Source: Hyphomicrobiales bacterium (GTDB lineage Bacteria; Pseudomonadota; Alphaproteobacteria; Rhizobiales; Beijerinckiaceae). From it: 64,000 nt of DNA. Below, in pieces: positions 55,041 through 63,062 of this stretch; positions within the stretch are counted from its first letter, which is position 1, and every line of letters begins with the position of its first letter. The stretch is taken from the NCBI GenBank assembly GCA_003963405.1, contig RXIY01000045.1, positions 1 to 64,000 of the forward strand, read 5' to 3'. Under the pieces are notes generated by a model, which worked only from the letters and a program-made list of their open reading frames with translations, did no database searches and had not been told where the DNA came from. A program made the translations under genes and the position numbers.

Positions 55041-56464
55041 CCGGCGCAAACCCTCCCGAGGATCGGCGCGCGCGCATCCGCCTGCTCGAATTCCAGCTCG
55101 AGCATTTGCGCCGCGAGGCCCTGCATCTCACCCATGAGCGGCACCGGCTGACCTATTCCATCGCCGGCCGCATCTACGACGCCCTGCGCCCCCTCGAGCG
55201 CCGGATCGCGGAGGCGGGCGCCCGCTTCGCCGCGCCGTTCCGAAAGAGAAAGCCTGAAGCCGCCGAGCCCGCCGCTTCCCCGCCCCCTCCCGCGCAGCCG
55301 GTCGCCGCGGCGGCGGCGATCCCGGCCCGGCGGCTGCTCCTCGACGTGACGACCACGGCGAAATTCGACGGCGGCACCGGCATTCAGCGCGTCGTGAAGG
55401 AAATCGCCCGCGCCTGCCATTCGGGCGCCCGCTTCGACATTCCCGCGCGCGCCGTGCGCTGCGAGGGCGGCCGGCTCTATACGGCGAACGCCTTCACGGC
55501 CCGCCTCGGCGGCGCGGAAACGGGGCCGGACGAGGAAATCGACATCGAGCCCGGCGACCGCTTCCTCACCCTCGCCGACAGCTGGAACGCCTTCGACGAG
55601 CTCGCCCCGCTCTTCGGCCGCATCCGGACGGGGGGCGGCGAGATTGTCACCTGCATCTTCGATCTCATCCCCGAATTGCATCCTTACGCCTGCCACGAGG
55701 CGACGCCGCCGCGCTATCGCGCCTGGCTGCGCCGGGCGCTCCTGGAAAGCGACGCCTTTCTGGCGATTTCCCGCACCGTCGCGGAGGAGCTCGCGGCTTT
55801 CGTGGCGGAAAACCGTCTGCCGCACCGGCCGGGCCTGAAGATTGGCTGGTTCCAGTGCGGCGCCGATCTCGCCGCGCCGCCTGCCGAAAATCCCCGCCAA
55901 AAGATCGCGGCGGCCGTCGCGGGAGAGACGCCCACATTTCTGATGGTCGGCACCATCGAGCCGCGCAAGGGCCACCGCATCGCGCTTCAGGCGTTCGAGG
56001 CGCTCTGGGCGAAGAGCGTCGAGGCGCGCCTCGTCATCGTCGGACGGCGCGGCTGGCTGGAGGAGGCGATCGTCGCCGAGATCACGGACCACGCCGAGCG
56101 TGGCCGACGTCTGTTCTGGTTCGACGACGCCGACGACGGGGAGCTTTCCTATCTTTATGACCACAGCCGCGCGCTGATCCTGCCCTCCTACGCCGAAGGC
56201 TTCGGCCTGCCCATCGTGGAGGCGGCGCTGCGCGGCCGCGCCGTCATTTGCAGCGACATTCCGGTGTTTCGCGAGGTCGGGCGCGAGGGCGCGCTCTACT
56301 TCCGCGTCAACGACCCGGCCGCTCTCGCGGCGGAGATCGAGGATTTTCTCACCGGCTTGCGCCAGCCCGATCCGGCGCGGGCGCTGCGGGTTTCATGGGC
56401 CGAGGCGGCGCGCCGCATCGTCGAGACCATCGCCCGCGACGATTGGCTGACCCGGCTCCCCTGA
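55037..56464 (+). CDS. GT4-family glycosyltransferase, D-rhamnosyl type likely
   Basis: 475 residues from GTG 55037, in a GTGA overlap with rmd. The N-terminus has a coiled helix (LLEFQLEHLRREALHLTHERHRL) and a Pro-rich linker. GT-B fold: TTTAKFDGGTGIQRVVKEIA, FDLIPELHPY, FLMVGTIEPRKGHRIALQAF and SYAEGFGLPIVEAALRGRAV (E-x7-E). It likely adds D-rhamnose from GDP-D-rhamnose to surface polysaccharide. The start before the linker is consistent with coupling. Confidence 0.87.
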   Translation: MTGANPPEDRRARIRLLEFQLEHLRREALHLTHERHRLTYSIAGRIYDALRPLERRIAEAGARFAAPFRKRKPEAAEPAASPPPPAQPVAAAAAIPARRLLLDVTTTAKFDGGTGIQRVVKEIARACHSGARFDIPARAVRCEGGRLYTANAFTARLGGAETGPDEEIDIEPGDRFLTLADSWNAFDELAPLFGRIRTGGGEIVTCIFDLIPELHPYACHEATPPRYRAWLRRALLESDAFLAISRTVAEELAAFVAENRLPHRPGLKIGWFQCGADLAAPPAENPRQKIAAAVAGETPTFLMVGTIEPRKGHRIALQAFEALWAKSVEARLVIVGRRGWLEEAIVAEITDHAERGRRLFWFDDADDGELSYLYDHSRALILPSYAEGFGLPIVEAALRGRAVICSDIPVFREVGREGALYFRVNDPAALAAEIEDFLTGLRQPDPARALRVSWAEAARRIVETIARDDWLTRLP

Positions 56465-56626
56465 GGCCGCCGCGCCGCATGTTCGACCTGGCGGTTTCCG
56501 CCCCGCGCCAAAGCGTGTTAGACAGGCGACAATCGGTCGCGCTTTCGAGGATTGTCCCCGGGGCGGCGGCTTTTCGCTTGTTTTGCGGCAGCCCAACGCG
56601 CGCCGCCATCAGAGGACAGATCGAAA

Positions 56627-57157
56627 ATGGCGCTCAATATTCCGCTCGTAAACGACCAGACGTCGCGGACCGTCCTCAAAATGCTCAATCTCGAGGCGTC
56701 GCAGCTGTCGCTGCCCGAGTCGCAGCAACTGCTGAAGGGCGGGCTCGCCGCCTATGTCGTGCTCCAGGCCGGGGCGCAATTTTTCTCGCATTCGATCGTC
56801 GTGAGCATCTTCTACGGCGTGGCCAGCGCCGCCGTGCTCTATGGCGCGACCTTCTATCTGCTGCGCTATCTCGGGCAGGAGCAGAAATTCGTCAAAACCC
56901 TCACGGCCATGGCGATCATGGGCGCCATCGCCGCCCTCGCCTATATCATCCTGCACCTGATCGTGGGCGTCGCCTTGCCGCCGCCGTTGCCGACCGAGCG
57001 TCTGGCCCGTTTCCTGCTGTTCCCGATCATCGTCTGGGTCGCGTTCATGTACGCCTTCCTGCTGCGCCATGTGTCGCTGCGGCCCATTCCCGCCTTCGTG
57101 ACGGCGGCGCTCTATGTGATCGCGATCGAGGTCGTGCTTGCAGCGATAAAGTTCTGA
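56627..57157 (+). CDS. Multi-pass membrane protein of unknown function
   Basis: 176 residues with about four hydrophobic segments (AAYVVLQAGAQFF, ASAAVLYGATFYLLRYL, MAIMGAIAALAYIILHLIVGV, LLFPIIVWVAFMYAFLL, and FVTAALYVIAIEVVLAAI). No family recognised. Start ATG 56627 behind AGAGGACAG. A GC hairpin follows. Confidence 0.65.
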   Translation: MALNIPLVNDQTSRTVLKMLNLEASQLSLPESQQLLKGGLAAYVVLQAGAQFFSHSIVVSIFYGVASAAVLYGATFYLLRYLGQEQKFVKTLTAMAIMGAIAALAYIILHLIVGVALPPPLPTERLARFLLFPIIVWVAFMYAFLLRHVSLRPIPAFVTAALYVIAIEVVLAAIKF

Positions 57158-57187
57158 AACAAAATCGACTGTCTGGACTTGAGCTTA

Positions 57188-57213
57188 GCCGGCGCTCACG
57201 CATGGGCGCCGGC
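57188..57213. terminator. GC hairpin after the membrane protein gene
   Basis: GCCGGCGC and GCGCCGGC pair perfectly over 8 bp with a 10-nt loop, 30 bp past the stop. No T run follows, so termination is uncertain. Confidence 0.35.
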
Positions 57214-57240
57214 GATGGAACCTTCAACCTTTTCAGAGCA

Positions 57241-57255
57241 TTAAGTCCACATTAA
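57241..57255 (+). promoter_or_regulatory. CtrA-like box upstream of the outer-membrane barrel gene
   Basis: TTAA-GTCCACA-TTAA matches TTAA-N7-TTAA exactly and lies inside a direct repeat of ATTAAGT (57240-57246, 57251-57257). It directly abuts TATAAT at 57257-57262, so bound CtrA would cover the -10, which suits repression better than activation. An alternative is a two-component regulator that reads direct repeats. Confidence 0.5.
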
Positions 57256-57256
57256 G

Positions 57257-57262
57257 TATAAT
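57257..57262 (+). promoter_or_regulatory. Candidate -10 box of the barrel gene
   Basis: Perfect TATAAT, 65 bp before the start of the barrel gene, in a short AT-rich stretch. No good TTGACA is found at 16-18 bp, so an activator or another sigma factor may matter. Confidence 0.5.
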
Positions 57263-57326
57263 CGCTCACTCTTCCTTCATCGTCGCCCCCGCCGCCGCGC
57301 GGGTCGGCGTCAGCAAGGAAGAGACC

Positions 57327-58244
57327 ATGTTCCCCCAGTTCCCGCGCGCCCGCGCGGCGTTCCTCGCCGCCCTCCTCAGCGTCTCCGCGCAGACGGCCCG
57401 AGCCGCCGATCTCTTCGACCTCCCCGAGGCGCCGGAGCTGCCGGAAGGCCCTGTCGAATGGGGGTCGAACTGGTATCTGCGCGGCGATGTGGGTTTTCAG
57501 GAGGTGCGCCTTCCGGCCCTCTCGGGCGCGTTCCAGGCCCTCGGCCGTCAGGACATCATTTCGGGTGGCCTCGGCGGCGGCTATCAGTTCAATGACTGGC
57601 TGCGCGCCGACGTCACCATCGACCGCAGCGTTTTCCGCAAGACGCGCATGACGGGCCAGTTCTGGTGCCCCACCGAGTTGCGCGGCCTCGTCGACCAGGC
57701 CACAGGTTTCAATGTTGGCATTTATGCCGACCCGAACAGTATTTGTTCGCAATACAGCTCCGCATCCCTGAACCGCACAAGCGTGCTCGCCAACGCCTAT
57801 TTCGACATCGCCCATGTCTGGAACTTCACGCCCTACATCGGCGCGGGCGTGGGCATGACCTATAATTCCGGCTCGTCGAGCGTGGCCTATCTGCGCAATA
57901 GCGACAGCGGGCTATGGGCGCCCAATCTGACGCTGCCCGAAGGACAGGTTCCTCTGTGGATTTACGCCGACGGCGCGCCCTTCCCGATCCAGCTCCCCTT
58001 CGCCCAGACCAACTGGAACTTCACGCAGACCAAAAGCTCCTGGCAGTTCGCCTGGAATCTCATGGCGGGCGTCAGCTATGACCTTTCCCGGAATTTCAAG
58101 GTCGACGTCGGCTATCGCTATCTGAACGCGGGGAAATATACGGGTCTTCCGGCCTATGCCGCCAATGGCGTCTATATCGCGCCGCAAACCAGGGACATCA
58201 CGTCCCACGAGCTGCGCGTCGGCTTTCGCATAACGACGAACTGA
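57327..58244 (+). CDS. Outer-membrane beta-barrel protein (RopB/Omp25-like)
   Basis: 305 residues. Signal peptide to about residue 27 (AQTARAADLFD). Mature part is aromatic-rich beta strands: WYLRGDVGFQEVRLPAL, GGYQFNDWLRADVTIDRS, PYIGAGVGMTYNSG, SWQFAWNLMAGVSYDLSRNFKVDVGYRYLNAGKYTG, HELRVGFRITTN with a C-terminal strand. Usual small porin-like barrel of Rhizobiales. Two Cys (WCPTELR, ICSQYS) may bridge a loop. Candidate CtrA-like site upstream. Confidence 0.82.
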   Translation: MFPQFPRARAAFLAALLSVSAQTARAADLFDLPEAPELPEGPVEWGSNWYLRGDVGFQEVRLPALSGAFQALGRQDIISGGLGGGYQFNDWLRADVTIDRSVFRKTRMTGQFWCPTELRGLVDQATGFNVGIYADPNSICSQYSSASLNRTSVLANAYFDIAHVWNFTPYIGAGVGMTYNSGSSSVAYLRNSDSGLWAPNLTLPEGQVPLWIYADGAPFPIQLPFAQTNWNFTQTKSSWQFAWNLMAGVSYDLSRNFKVDVGYRYLNAGKYTGLPAYAANGVYIAPQTRDITSHELRVGFRITTN

Positions 58245-58258
58245 GGCCAAAGGGCCTC
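58243..58258 (+). terminator. Short hairpin at the barrel gene end
   Basis: GAGGCC and GGCCTC around AAAG form a 6-bp stem right at the stop; TTTATTT comes about 10 nt later. A weak terminator for the barrel gene. Confidence 0.4.
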
Positions 58259-58362
58259 GCGCGCCCCTGTTTATTTGTCCAAGGGGGTGTTAGGAAGCCC
58301 GCGCTTTCCCTTTTCGGCCGCCCGGCCCTTCACGGCGCGGCTTCCAGCGCGGGTTTTTTCTC

Positions 58363-59364
58363 ATGTCAGCTTCCCTCGACGTTCTGGGCATCGGCAACGC
58401 GATCGTCGACACGATTTCTCGCGCCGAGGACGACGTTCTCGTCTCGGCCGGCCTCGTCAAGGGCTCCATGGCGCTCGTGGACGAGGCGCGCGCCGACCAG
58501 CTCTATGAGCTGATGGGACCGACCACCGTGATTTCGGGCGGCTCGGCCGCCAATACGATGGCCGGCGTCGCGAGCCTCGGCGGCCGCGCGGGCTTCGTCG
58601 GCAAGGTCAAGGAAGACGCGGCGGGCCGCGAATTCACCCATGACATTCGCAAGGCGGGCGTCGCCTTCGACACGCCGCCCGCGACGGACGGCGCGGCCAC
58701 GGCCCGCTGCCTGATCTTCGTCACGCCGGATGGCCAGCGCACCATGAACACTTTCCTCGGCGCCTGTCAGGCGCTGGGGCCGGCGGACATCGACGAGAAG
58801 GCGGTCGCCTCGGCGAGCGTTCTCTACATGGAGGGCTATCTCTGGGATCCGCCGGGCGCCAAGGAGGCCTTTCTGCGCGCCGCCAAGGTCTCGCGCGCCA
58901 ACGGCCGCAAGGTGGCGTTGACCCTCTCCGACAGCTTCTGCGTCGGCCGCTATCGTGGAGAATTCCTCTCGCTCATTCGCGACCGCGTGGTGGATATTCT
59001 CTTCGCCAACGAGAGCGAATTGCACGCGCTCTATGAGACGGCCGATTTCGACACGGCGATCGCGGCGCTGCGCGCCGAGACCGGCCTCATCGGCGTCGTC
59101 ACGCGCTCGGAAAAGGGCTGCGTGGTCGGCACGGGCGACAGCCTGATCGCGGCGCCTGCCTTCCCGGTCGACGAGGTCGTCGACACGACCGGCGCGGGCG
59201 ATCTCTTCGCGGCGGGCTTCCTCACCGGCTACGCCAGGGGCCTGCCGCATGAGAAGAGCGCGGCGCTCGGCGCCCTCGCCGCCGCCGAAATCATCTCTCA
59301 CGTCGGCGCGCGGCCGCAGAAAAATCTGCTCCAGCTCGCCCGCGACAACGGCGTTCTCGCCTGA
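58363..59364 (+). CDS. PfkB-family carbohydrate/adenosine kinase
   Basis: 333 residues. GIGNAIVDTI at the N-terminus, GGSAANTMAGVASLGG, and C-terminal DTTGAGDLFAAGFLTGYA with the anion hole and catalytic Asp. Similar alphaproteobacterial proteins are usually annotated adenosine kinase or fructokinase-like; substrate not settled from sequence. Starts at ATG 58363. Followed by an FKBP gene 19 bp later. Confidence 0.85.
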   Translation: MSASLDVLGIGNAIVDTISRAEDDVLVSAGLVKGSMALVDEARADQLYELMGPTTVISGGSAANTMAGVASLGGRAGFVGKVKEDAAGREFTHDIRKAGVAFDTPPATDGAATARCLIFVTPDGQRTMNTFLGACQALGPADIDEKAVASASVLYMEGYLWDPPGAKEAFLRAAKVSRANGRKVALTLSDSFCVGRYRGEFLSLIRDRVVDILFANESELHALYETADFDTAIAALRAETGLIGVVTRSEKGCVVGTGDSLIAAPAFPVDEVVDTTGAGDLFAAGFLTGYARGLPHEKSAALGALAAAEIISHVGARPQKNLLQLARDNGVLA

Positions 59365-59383
59365 TTTTACCGGGAGGAAGAAA

Positions 59384-59824
59384 ATGCGCATGGTCAAGAA
59401 GACGTTCGCCGCCGCTCTCATCGCCGCCGCGGGCCTCGCCCTCGCGCCGGCCAGCCTGCGCGCCGAGCCGGAGACGACGCTCACCGCCGACGGCCTGAAA
59501 TATATCGACGTGAAGCCCGGAACGGGCGCTTCGCCGAAGGTCGGCCAGACCGTCGTCGTGCACTATACCGGCTGGCTCTATGTGAACGGCGCCAAGGGCA
59601 AGAAATTCGACAGCTCGCGCGATCGCGGCGAGCCTTTCGACTTCCCGCTCGGCATGGGCCAGGTGATCAAGGGCTGGGACGAGGGCGTCGAGACGATGAA
59701 AGTGGGCGGCAAGCGCACGCTCATCATTCCCCCCGAACTCGGCTATGGCGCGCGCGCCATGGGCAACGCCATCCCCGCCAACAGCTGGCTGATCTTCGAC
59801 GTCGAACTGCTCGGCGTGAAGTAA
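59384..59824 (+). CDS. Exported FKBP-type peptidyl-prolyl isomerase
   Basis: 146 residues. Signal peptide (MRMVKKTFAAALIAAAGLALAPA), then FKBP: GTGASPKVGQTVVVHYTGWLY, FDFPLGMGQVIKGWDEGVETM and IIPPELGYGARAM. Folds proline bonds in the periplasm. Behind GGGAGGAAG, probably co-transcribed with the kinase. Confidence 0.92.
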   Translation: MRMVKKTFAAALIAAAGLALAPASLRAEPETTLTADGLKYIDVKPGTGASPKVGQTVVVHYTGWLYVNGAKGKKFDSSRDRGEPFDFPLGMGQVIKGWDEGVETMKVGGKRTLIIPPELGYGARAMGNAIPANSWLIFDVELLGVK

Positions 59825-59854
59825 ACAACCGCACAAACGCCGATCGCGAGCGCT

Positions 59855-59875
59855 CCCTCCCCCGTGCGGGGAGGG
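59855..59875. terminator. Hairpin in the FKBP-antiporter gap
   Basis: CCCTCCCC and GGGGAGGG pair perfectly over 8 bp around CGTGC, with CCGGGGTGGGGG after it. This G-rich style is common in intergenic DNA of related genomes; it may terminate or be a repeat. Confidence 0.4.
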
Positions 59876-59927
59876 CCGGGGTGGGGGAAGGCTGCATCGG
59901 CGGCGCCGAAGGCAAGGGAGACCCGCC

Positions 59928-61145
59928 ATGACTCCGATCTGGGCGCAGGCCGCGCTGGTGTTCGGGCTCGCGCTCCTCGCGGGCCTCGCGGCGCATCGGT
60001 TCCGCCTCTCGACCGCGCTGGTCGAGATCGTCGTCGGCCTCTCGGCGCGCGCCGTTCTGGGCCTCGTCGGCTATGAGGGCGTCTTCGCCGTTCAGGAGCC
60101 CTGGGTGAAGACCCTGGCCGGAATCGGCGCCATTCTCCTGACCTTCCTCGCCGGGGCGGAACTCGATCCCGTCGTCTTCCGGCGCCAGTGGAAGGAGGCG
60201 GCCGCCATCGGCGCCGCGAGCTTCCTCGTCCCTTCCGTCGCCTGCTGGGCGGCGGCGCATTATCTGCTCGGCTGGGAGTCGCCGCCCGCGCTCCTCGCCG
60301 GCATCGCGCTCGCCGCCACCTCCGTCGCCGTCGTCTATACGGTGATGATGGAATATGGCTTCAACCGCACGGATTATGGCAAGACGATCCTCGCCGCCTG
60401 CTTCATCACCGATCTCGGCACGGTGGTGACGCTCGGCCTCGTCTTCGCGCCTTTCACCTGGAAGACGCTGCTCTTCGCCGCCGCCCTCGCGGGGGCCTTC
60501 GTTACTCTGCCGAAACTCACGCCTATCGCCTTCGCCCGCTTCGGCGGAAGACCTTCCGAATTCGAGGCGAAATTCCTGCTCTTCACGTTGATGGGCCTGG
60601 GGGCGCTCGCGACTTGGGCGGGGAGCGAGGCGGTGCTGCCCGCCTATCTCATCGGCATGGCGCTGGCGGGGAGCGTCGGCCGGGACAGCGCCCTCATCCG
60701 GCGCCTGCGCAGCATCACGATCGGCCTGCTGACGCCCTTCTATTTCATCCGCGCGGGCTATTTCGTCTCGGCGCCGGCGGTGCTCGCGGCGCCGCTCGGC
60801 GTGCTGGTCCTTCTCGCCGTCGAGATGGCCGCCAAGATCGCGAGCGTCTACCCCGTGGCGCGCCGCTTCGACGCCCCGCACAGGGACGCCATGTATACGA
60901 CGCTGCTGATGGCCTCGGGCCTGACCTTCGGCACCATTTCCGCGCTCTTCGGCCTCTCCAACGGGATCATCGACCAGGGGCAATATTCGACGCTCGTCGC
61001 CGCCATCATCGGCACGGCGGTGATCCCGACGCTCATCGCCAACCGCTATTTCCTGCCGCGCCATCTGCTGCCGCCCGACGAAAGCGGTCCGACGCGGGAA
61101 GAGCAGGTGGAGAAGGCGCTCGAAACCTCCGACGTGCGGTCTTGA
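59928..61145 (+). CDS. CPA2-family cation:proton antiporter
   Basis: 405 residues with about 12 membrane helices. LLTFLAGAELDP and AATSVAVVYTVMMEYGFNRTDYGKTILAACFITDLGTVVTLGLVF are antiporter core motifs with a conserved Asp. No C-terminal TrkA-N domain, so it is the short NhaP/KefB-like membrane-only form. Likely K+ or Na+/H+ exchange. Same strand as FKBP. Confidence 0.88.
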   Translation: MTPIWAQAALVFGLALLAGLAAHRFRLSTALVEIVVGLSARAVLGLVGYEGVFAVQEPWVKTLAGIGAILLTFLAGAELDPVVFRRQWKEAAAIGAASFLVPSVACWAAAHYLLGWESPPALLAGIALAATSVAVVYTVMMEYGFNRTDYGKTILAACFITDLGTVVTLGLVFAPFTWKTLLFAAALAGAFVTLPKLTPIAFARFGGRPSEFEAKFLLFTLMGLGALATWAGSEAVLPAYLIGMALAGSVGRDSALIRRLRSITIGLLTPFYFIRAGYFVSAPAVLAAPLGVLVLLAVEMAAKIASVYPVARRFDAPHRDAMYTTLLMASGLTFGTISALFGLSNGIIDQGQYSTLVAAIIGTAVIPTLIANRYFLPRHLLPPDESGPTREEQVEKALETSDVRS

Positions 61146-61157
61146 GGCCGCGCGTCC

Positions 61158-62747
61158 TCACGGCTGCTCCATCAGCTCCTCGGCCTCGAGCTCGACGAGC
61201 GTCGATTCCGCTTCCGGCTTGGCGAGCCGCGCCGGACGGGCGAGCCAGATGATCCCCGCAAGGAAGACGAAGACGAGGGCCCCGAAATAAAAGGCGTCGT
61301 CGAGGGCGAGCAGCAGCGACTGCTGGCGCATCAGACGTGAGACCTGGAGCCTCGAGACGGCCTCGCTCATGCCGAGACCTTGCAGCTTGTCCATCAGCGC
61401 GCCGAGCACGTCGAGCGAGGGGAAGCGGCGCCCGCCCAACTGGTCCGCCATGCCGAGCTGATGAAAGGGCGCGCGGCGGAACTGCACCACGGCCTGCGAG
61501 GTGATGCCATAGGCGCCGAAGGCCGTGCGCAGCATGGCGAGCTCCTCCGCCGCGCGAATGAGCTTTCCTCCCGCAAGGCCCTGCACGGCGATCGCAGCCG
61601 GGGGCGCGAAGAAGGTCGCGAGGAAGAAGCCGAAAAAGAGCATTGGCGGCGTGATCTGGTCGAAGGAGGCGACCTTGTCATATTCGCCGAGCCAGGTCAG
61701 CGTCACGGCGAAGCCGATGAAATTGAGGCTTGCGAGATAGCGCAGCTCGATGTGCCTGGTGAGCACATGCACGACCGAGACGAGCGGCGCCGCGAAGACC
61801 GCCATGACGAGATAGACGAGCCCCGCGAGCGAGGAGGTGTAGCCGAGCAGCGTCTGCAATTGGCCGATGAAGACCGACAGCGTGCCCTGAATGACGAGAA
61901 AGCCCGCGACCGAGCAGAAGGTCGCGATCGCGTAATTGCGGTGACGGAAGAGCCTGACGTCGAGCGCGGGATTGCGCTCGCCGAGCTCCCACAGGATGAA
62001 GGCCGGGAAGGCGACGATCACGACGACGAGGAGGCCGCCCAGAATCGGCGAGCCGAACCAGTCGAAATCATTGCCCTGATTGAGGATGGTCTGCACGCCG
62101 ACGAGCGTGACCGCGATGAGCAGGAAGCCCACCGTATCGAAGCGCACGATCTTGCGCCGGAAGGGGCGCCCGTAAAGCAGCGCGACGACGACCCCGGCGA
62201 TGGGCAGACCGAGAATGATGTTCGAGTAGAACAGCATCCGCCAGTCGAGATATTCCGCCCAGAAGCCGCCCATGAAGACGCCGAGCGTGAAGGGCGCCAT
62301 GCTGAGCACGGCCCACCAGGCGACGCCATAGACGCGATGTTTGTCGGGAAGCTCGGTGAGCATGAGCGCCTGGCCGAGGGGCAGGATGACGCCGCCGGCC
62401 AGTCCGAGCAGAAAACGCATGGGCACGAAGACCCAGATGGTGTCGCTCGTGGCGCAGGCGAAGGAGAAGACCGCATAGGCGACAAAGGCCCAGCAATAGA
62501 CCCGATAGTCGCCGAAGCGCCCGGCGAACCAGCGCGACAGCGGCAGGCCGAGAACGATGCCCATCATGTGGTCGGTCGTTCCCCAGGTGCCGAAGCTCGG
62601 GTTCACGCCCTGAAGGCTCCCGGCCGCATAGGGCACGAGCACGGTGTAGCCCGGCACATTGGAGAGGGCGATGACATTGCCGACGGCGAGGGCGACGTTG
62701 AACAGAAGGAAGCGCCAGCCCGTCAGCCGGTCGTCGAGTTCGGGCAT
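61158..62747 (-). CDS. MFS transporter, DHA2 (EmrB-like) family
   Basis: 529 residues with about 14 membrane helices: WFAGRFGDYRVYCWAF (MFS signature region), LPLGQALMLTELPDKHRVYG and motif C-like SMAPFTLGVFMGG. 14-helix length suits drug/H+ antiporters. The charged C-terminal tail is acidic. Convergent with the antiporter and divergent from glgB. Confidence 0.9.
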   Translation of the reverse strand: MPELDDRLTGWRFLLFNVALAVGNVIALSNVPGYTVLVPYAAGSLQGVNPSFGTWGTTDHMMGIVLGLPLSRWFAGRFGDYRVYCWAFVAYAVFSFACATSDTIWVFVPMRFLLGLAGGVILPLGQALMLTELPDKHRVYGVAWWAVLSMAPFTLGVFMGGFWAEYLDWRMLFYSNIILGLPIAGVVVALLYGRPFRRKIVRFDTVGFLLIAVTLVGVQTILNQGNDFDWFGSPILGGLLVVVIVAFPAFILWELGERNPALDVRLFRHRNYAIATFCSVAGFLVIQGTLSVFIGQLQTLLGYTSSLAGLVYLVMAVFAAPLVSVVHVLTRHIELRYLASLNFIGFAVTLTWLGEYDKVASFDQITPPMLFFGFFLATFFAPPAAIAVQGLAGGKLIRAAEELAMLRTAFGAYGITSQAVVQFRRAPFHQLGMADQLGGRRFPSLDVLGALMDKLQGLGMSEAVSRLQVSRLMRQQSLLLALDDAFYFGALVFVFLAGIIWLARPARLAKPEAESTLVELEAEELMEQP

Positions 62748-63062
62748 CAGCGGCGCCTCCCGGGCCGGGCCGCGACCAAATGGCGTGTTGATTCACTCAG
62801 GTTCGTCACGACAGACTCCGGACGTTGCTCGTCAAACAGGAGTCATCGGCCCCGCGGGCGGTTACAAGGCGAACCCCATCGCCTGCGGCGAGTTTAGCGC
62901 GCGAATCCCGGGGGCTGTCAACCGCGGCCTTTTACCTTCGAAGAGGCTTTTTACCTGACTGGCGCCGTGGAAGGGGCTTTCCCGAAGGCGTCGCGCAGGC
63001 CATCATCCTCTCTGCAAGGGCGCGTCGCGGCGCCGCAAAAAGCGCAGGGTCGACGGTTCCTC
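62748..63062. other. Divergent intergenic region
   Basis: 315 bp between the MFS transporter and glgB. Both starts face outward, so it must carry two promoters. I see no clear -35/-10, EcfG site or leader ORF. A short open frame running into glgB in another phase is not supported. Confidence 0.5.

Noticed and set aside
57217..57243. GGAAC upstream of the barrel gene as an EcfG promoter
   Set aside because: At 17 nt there is only CATT, and the site overlaps the better supported CtrA-like region.
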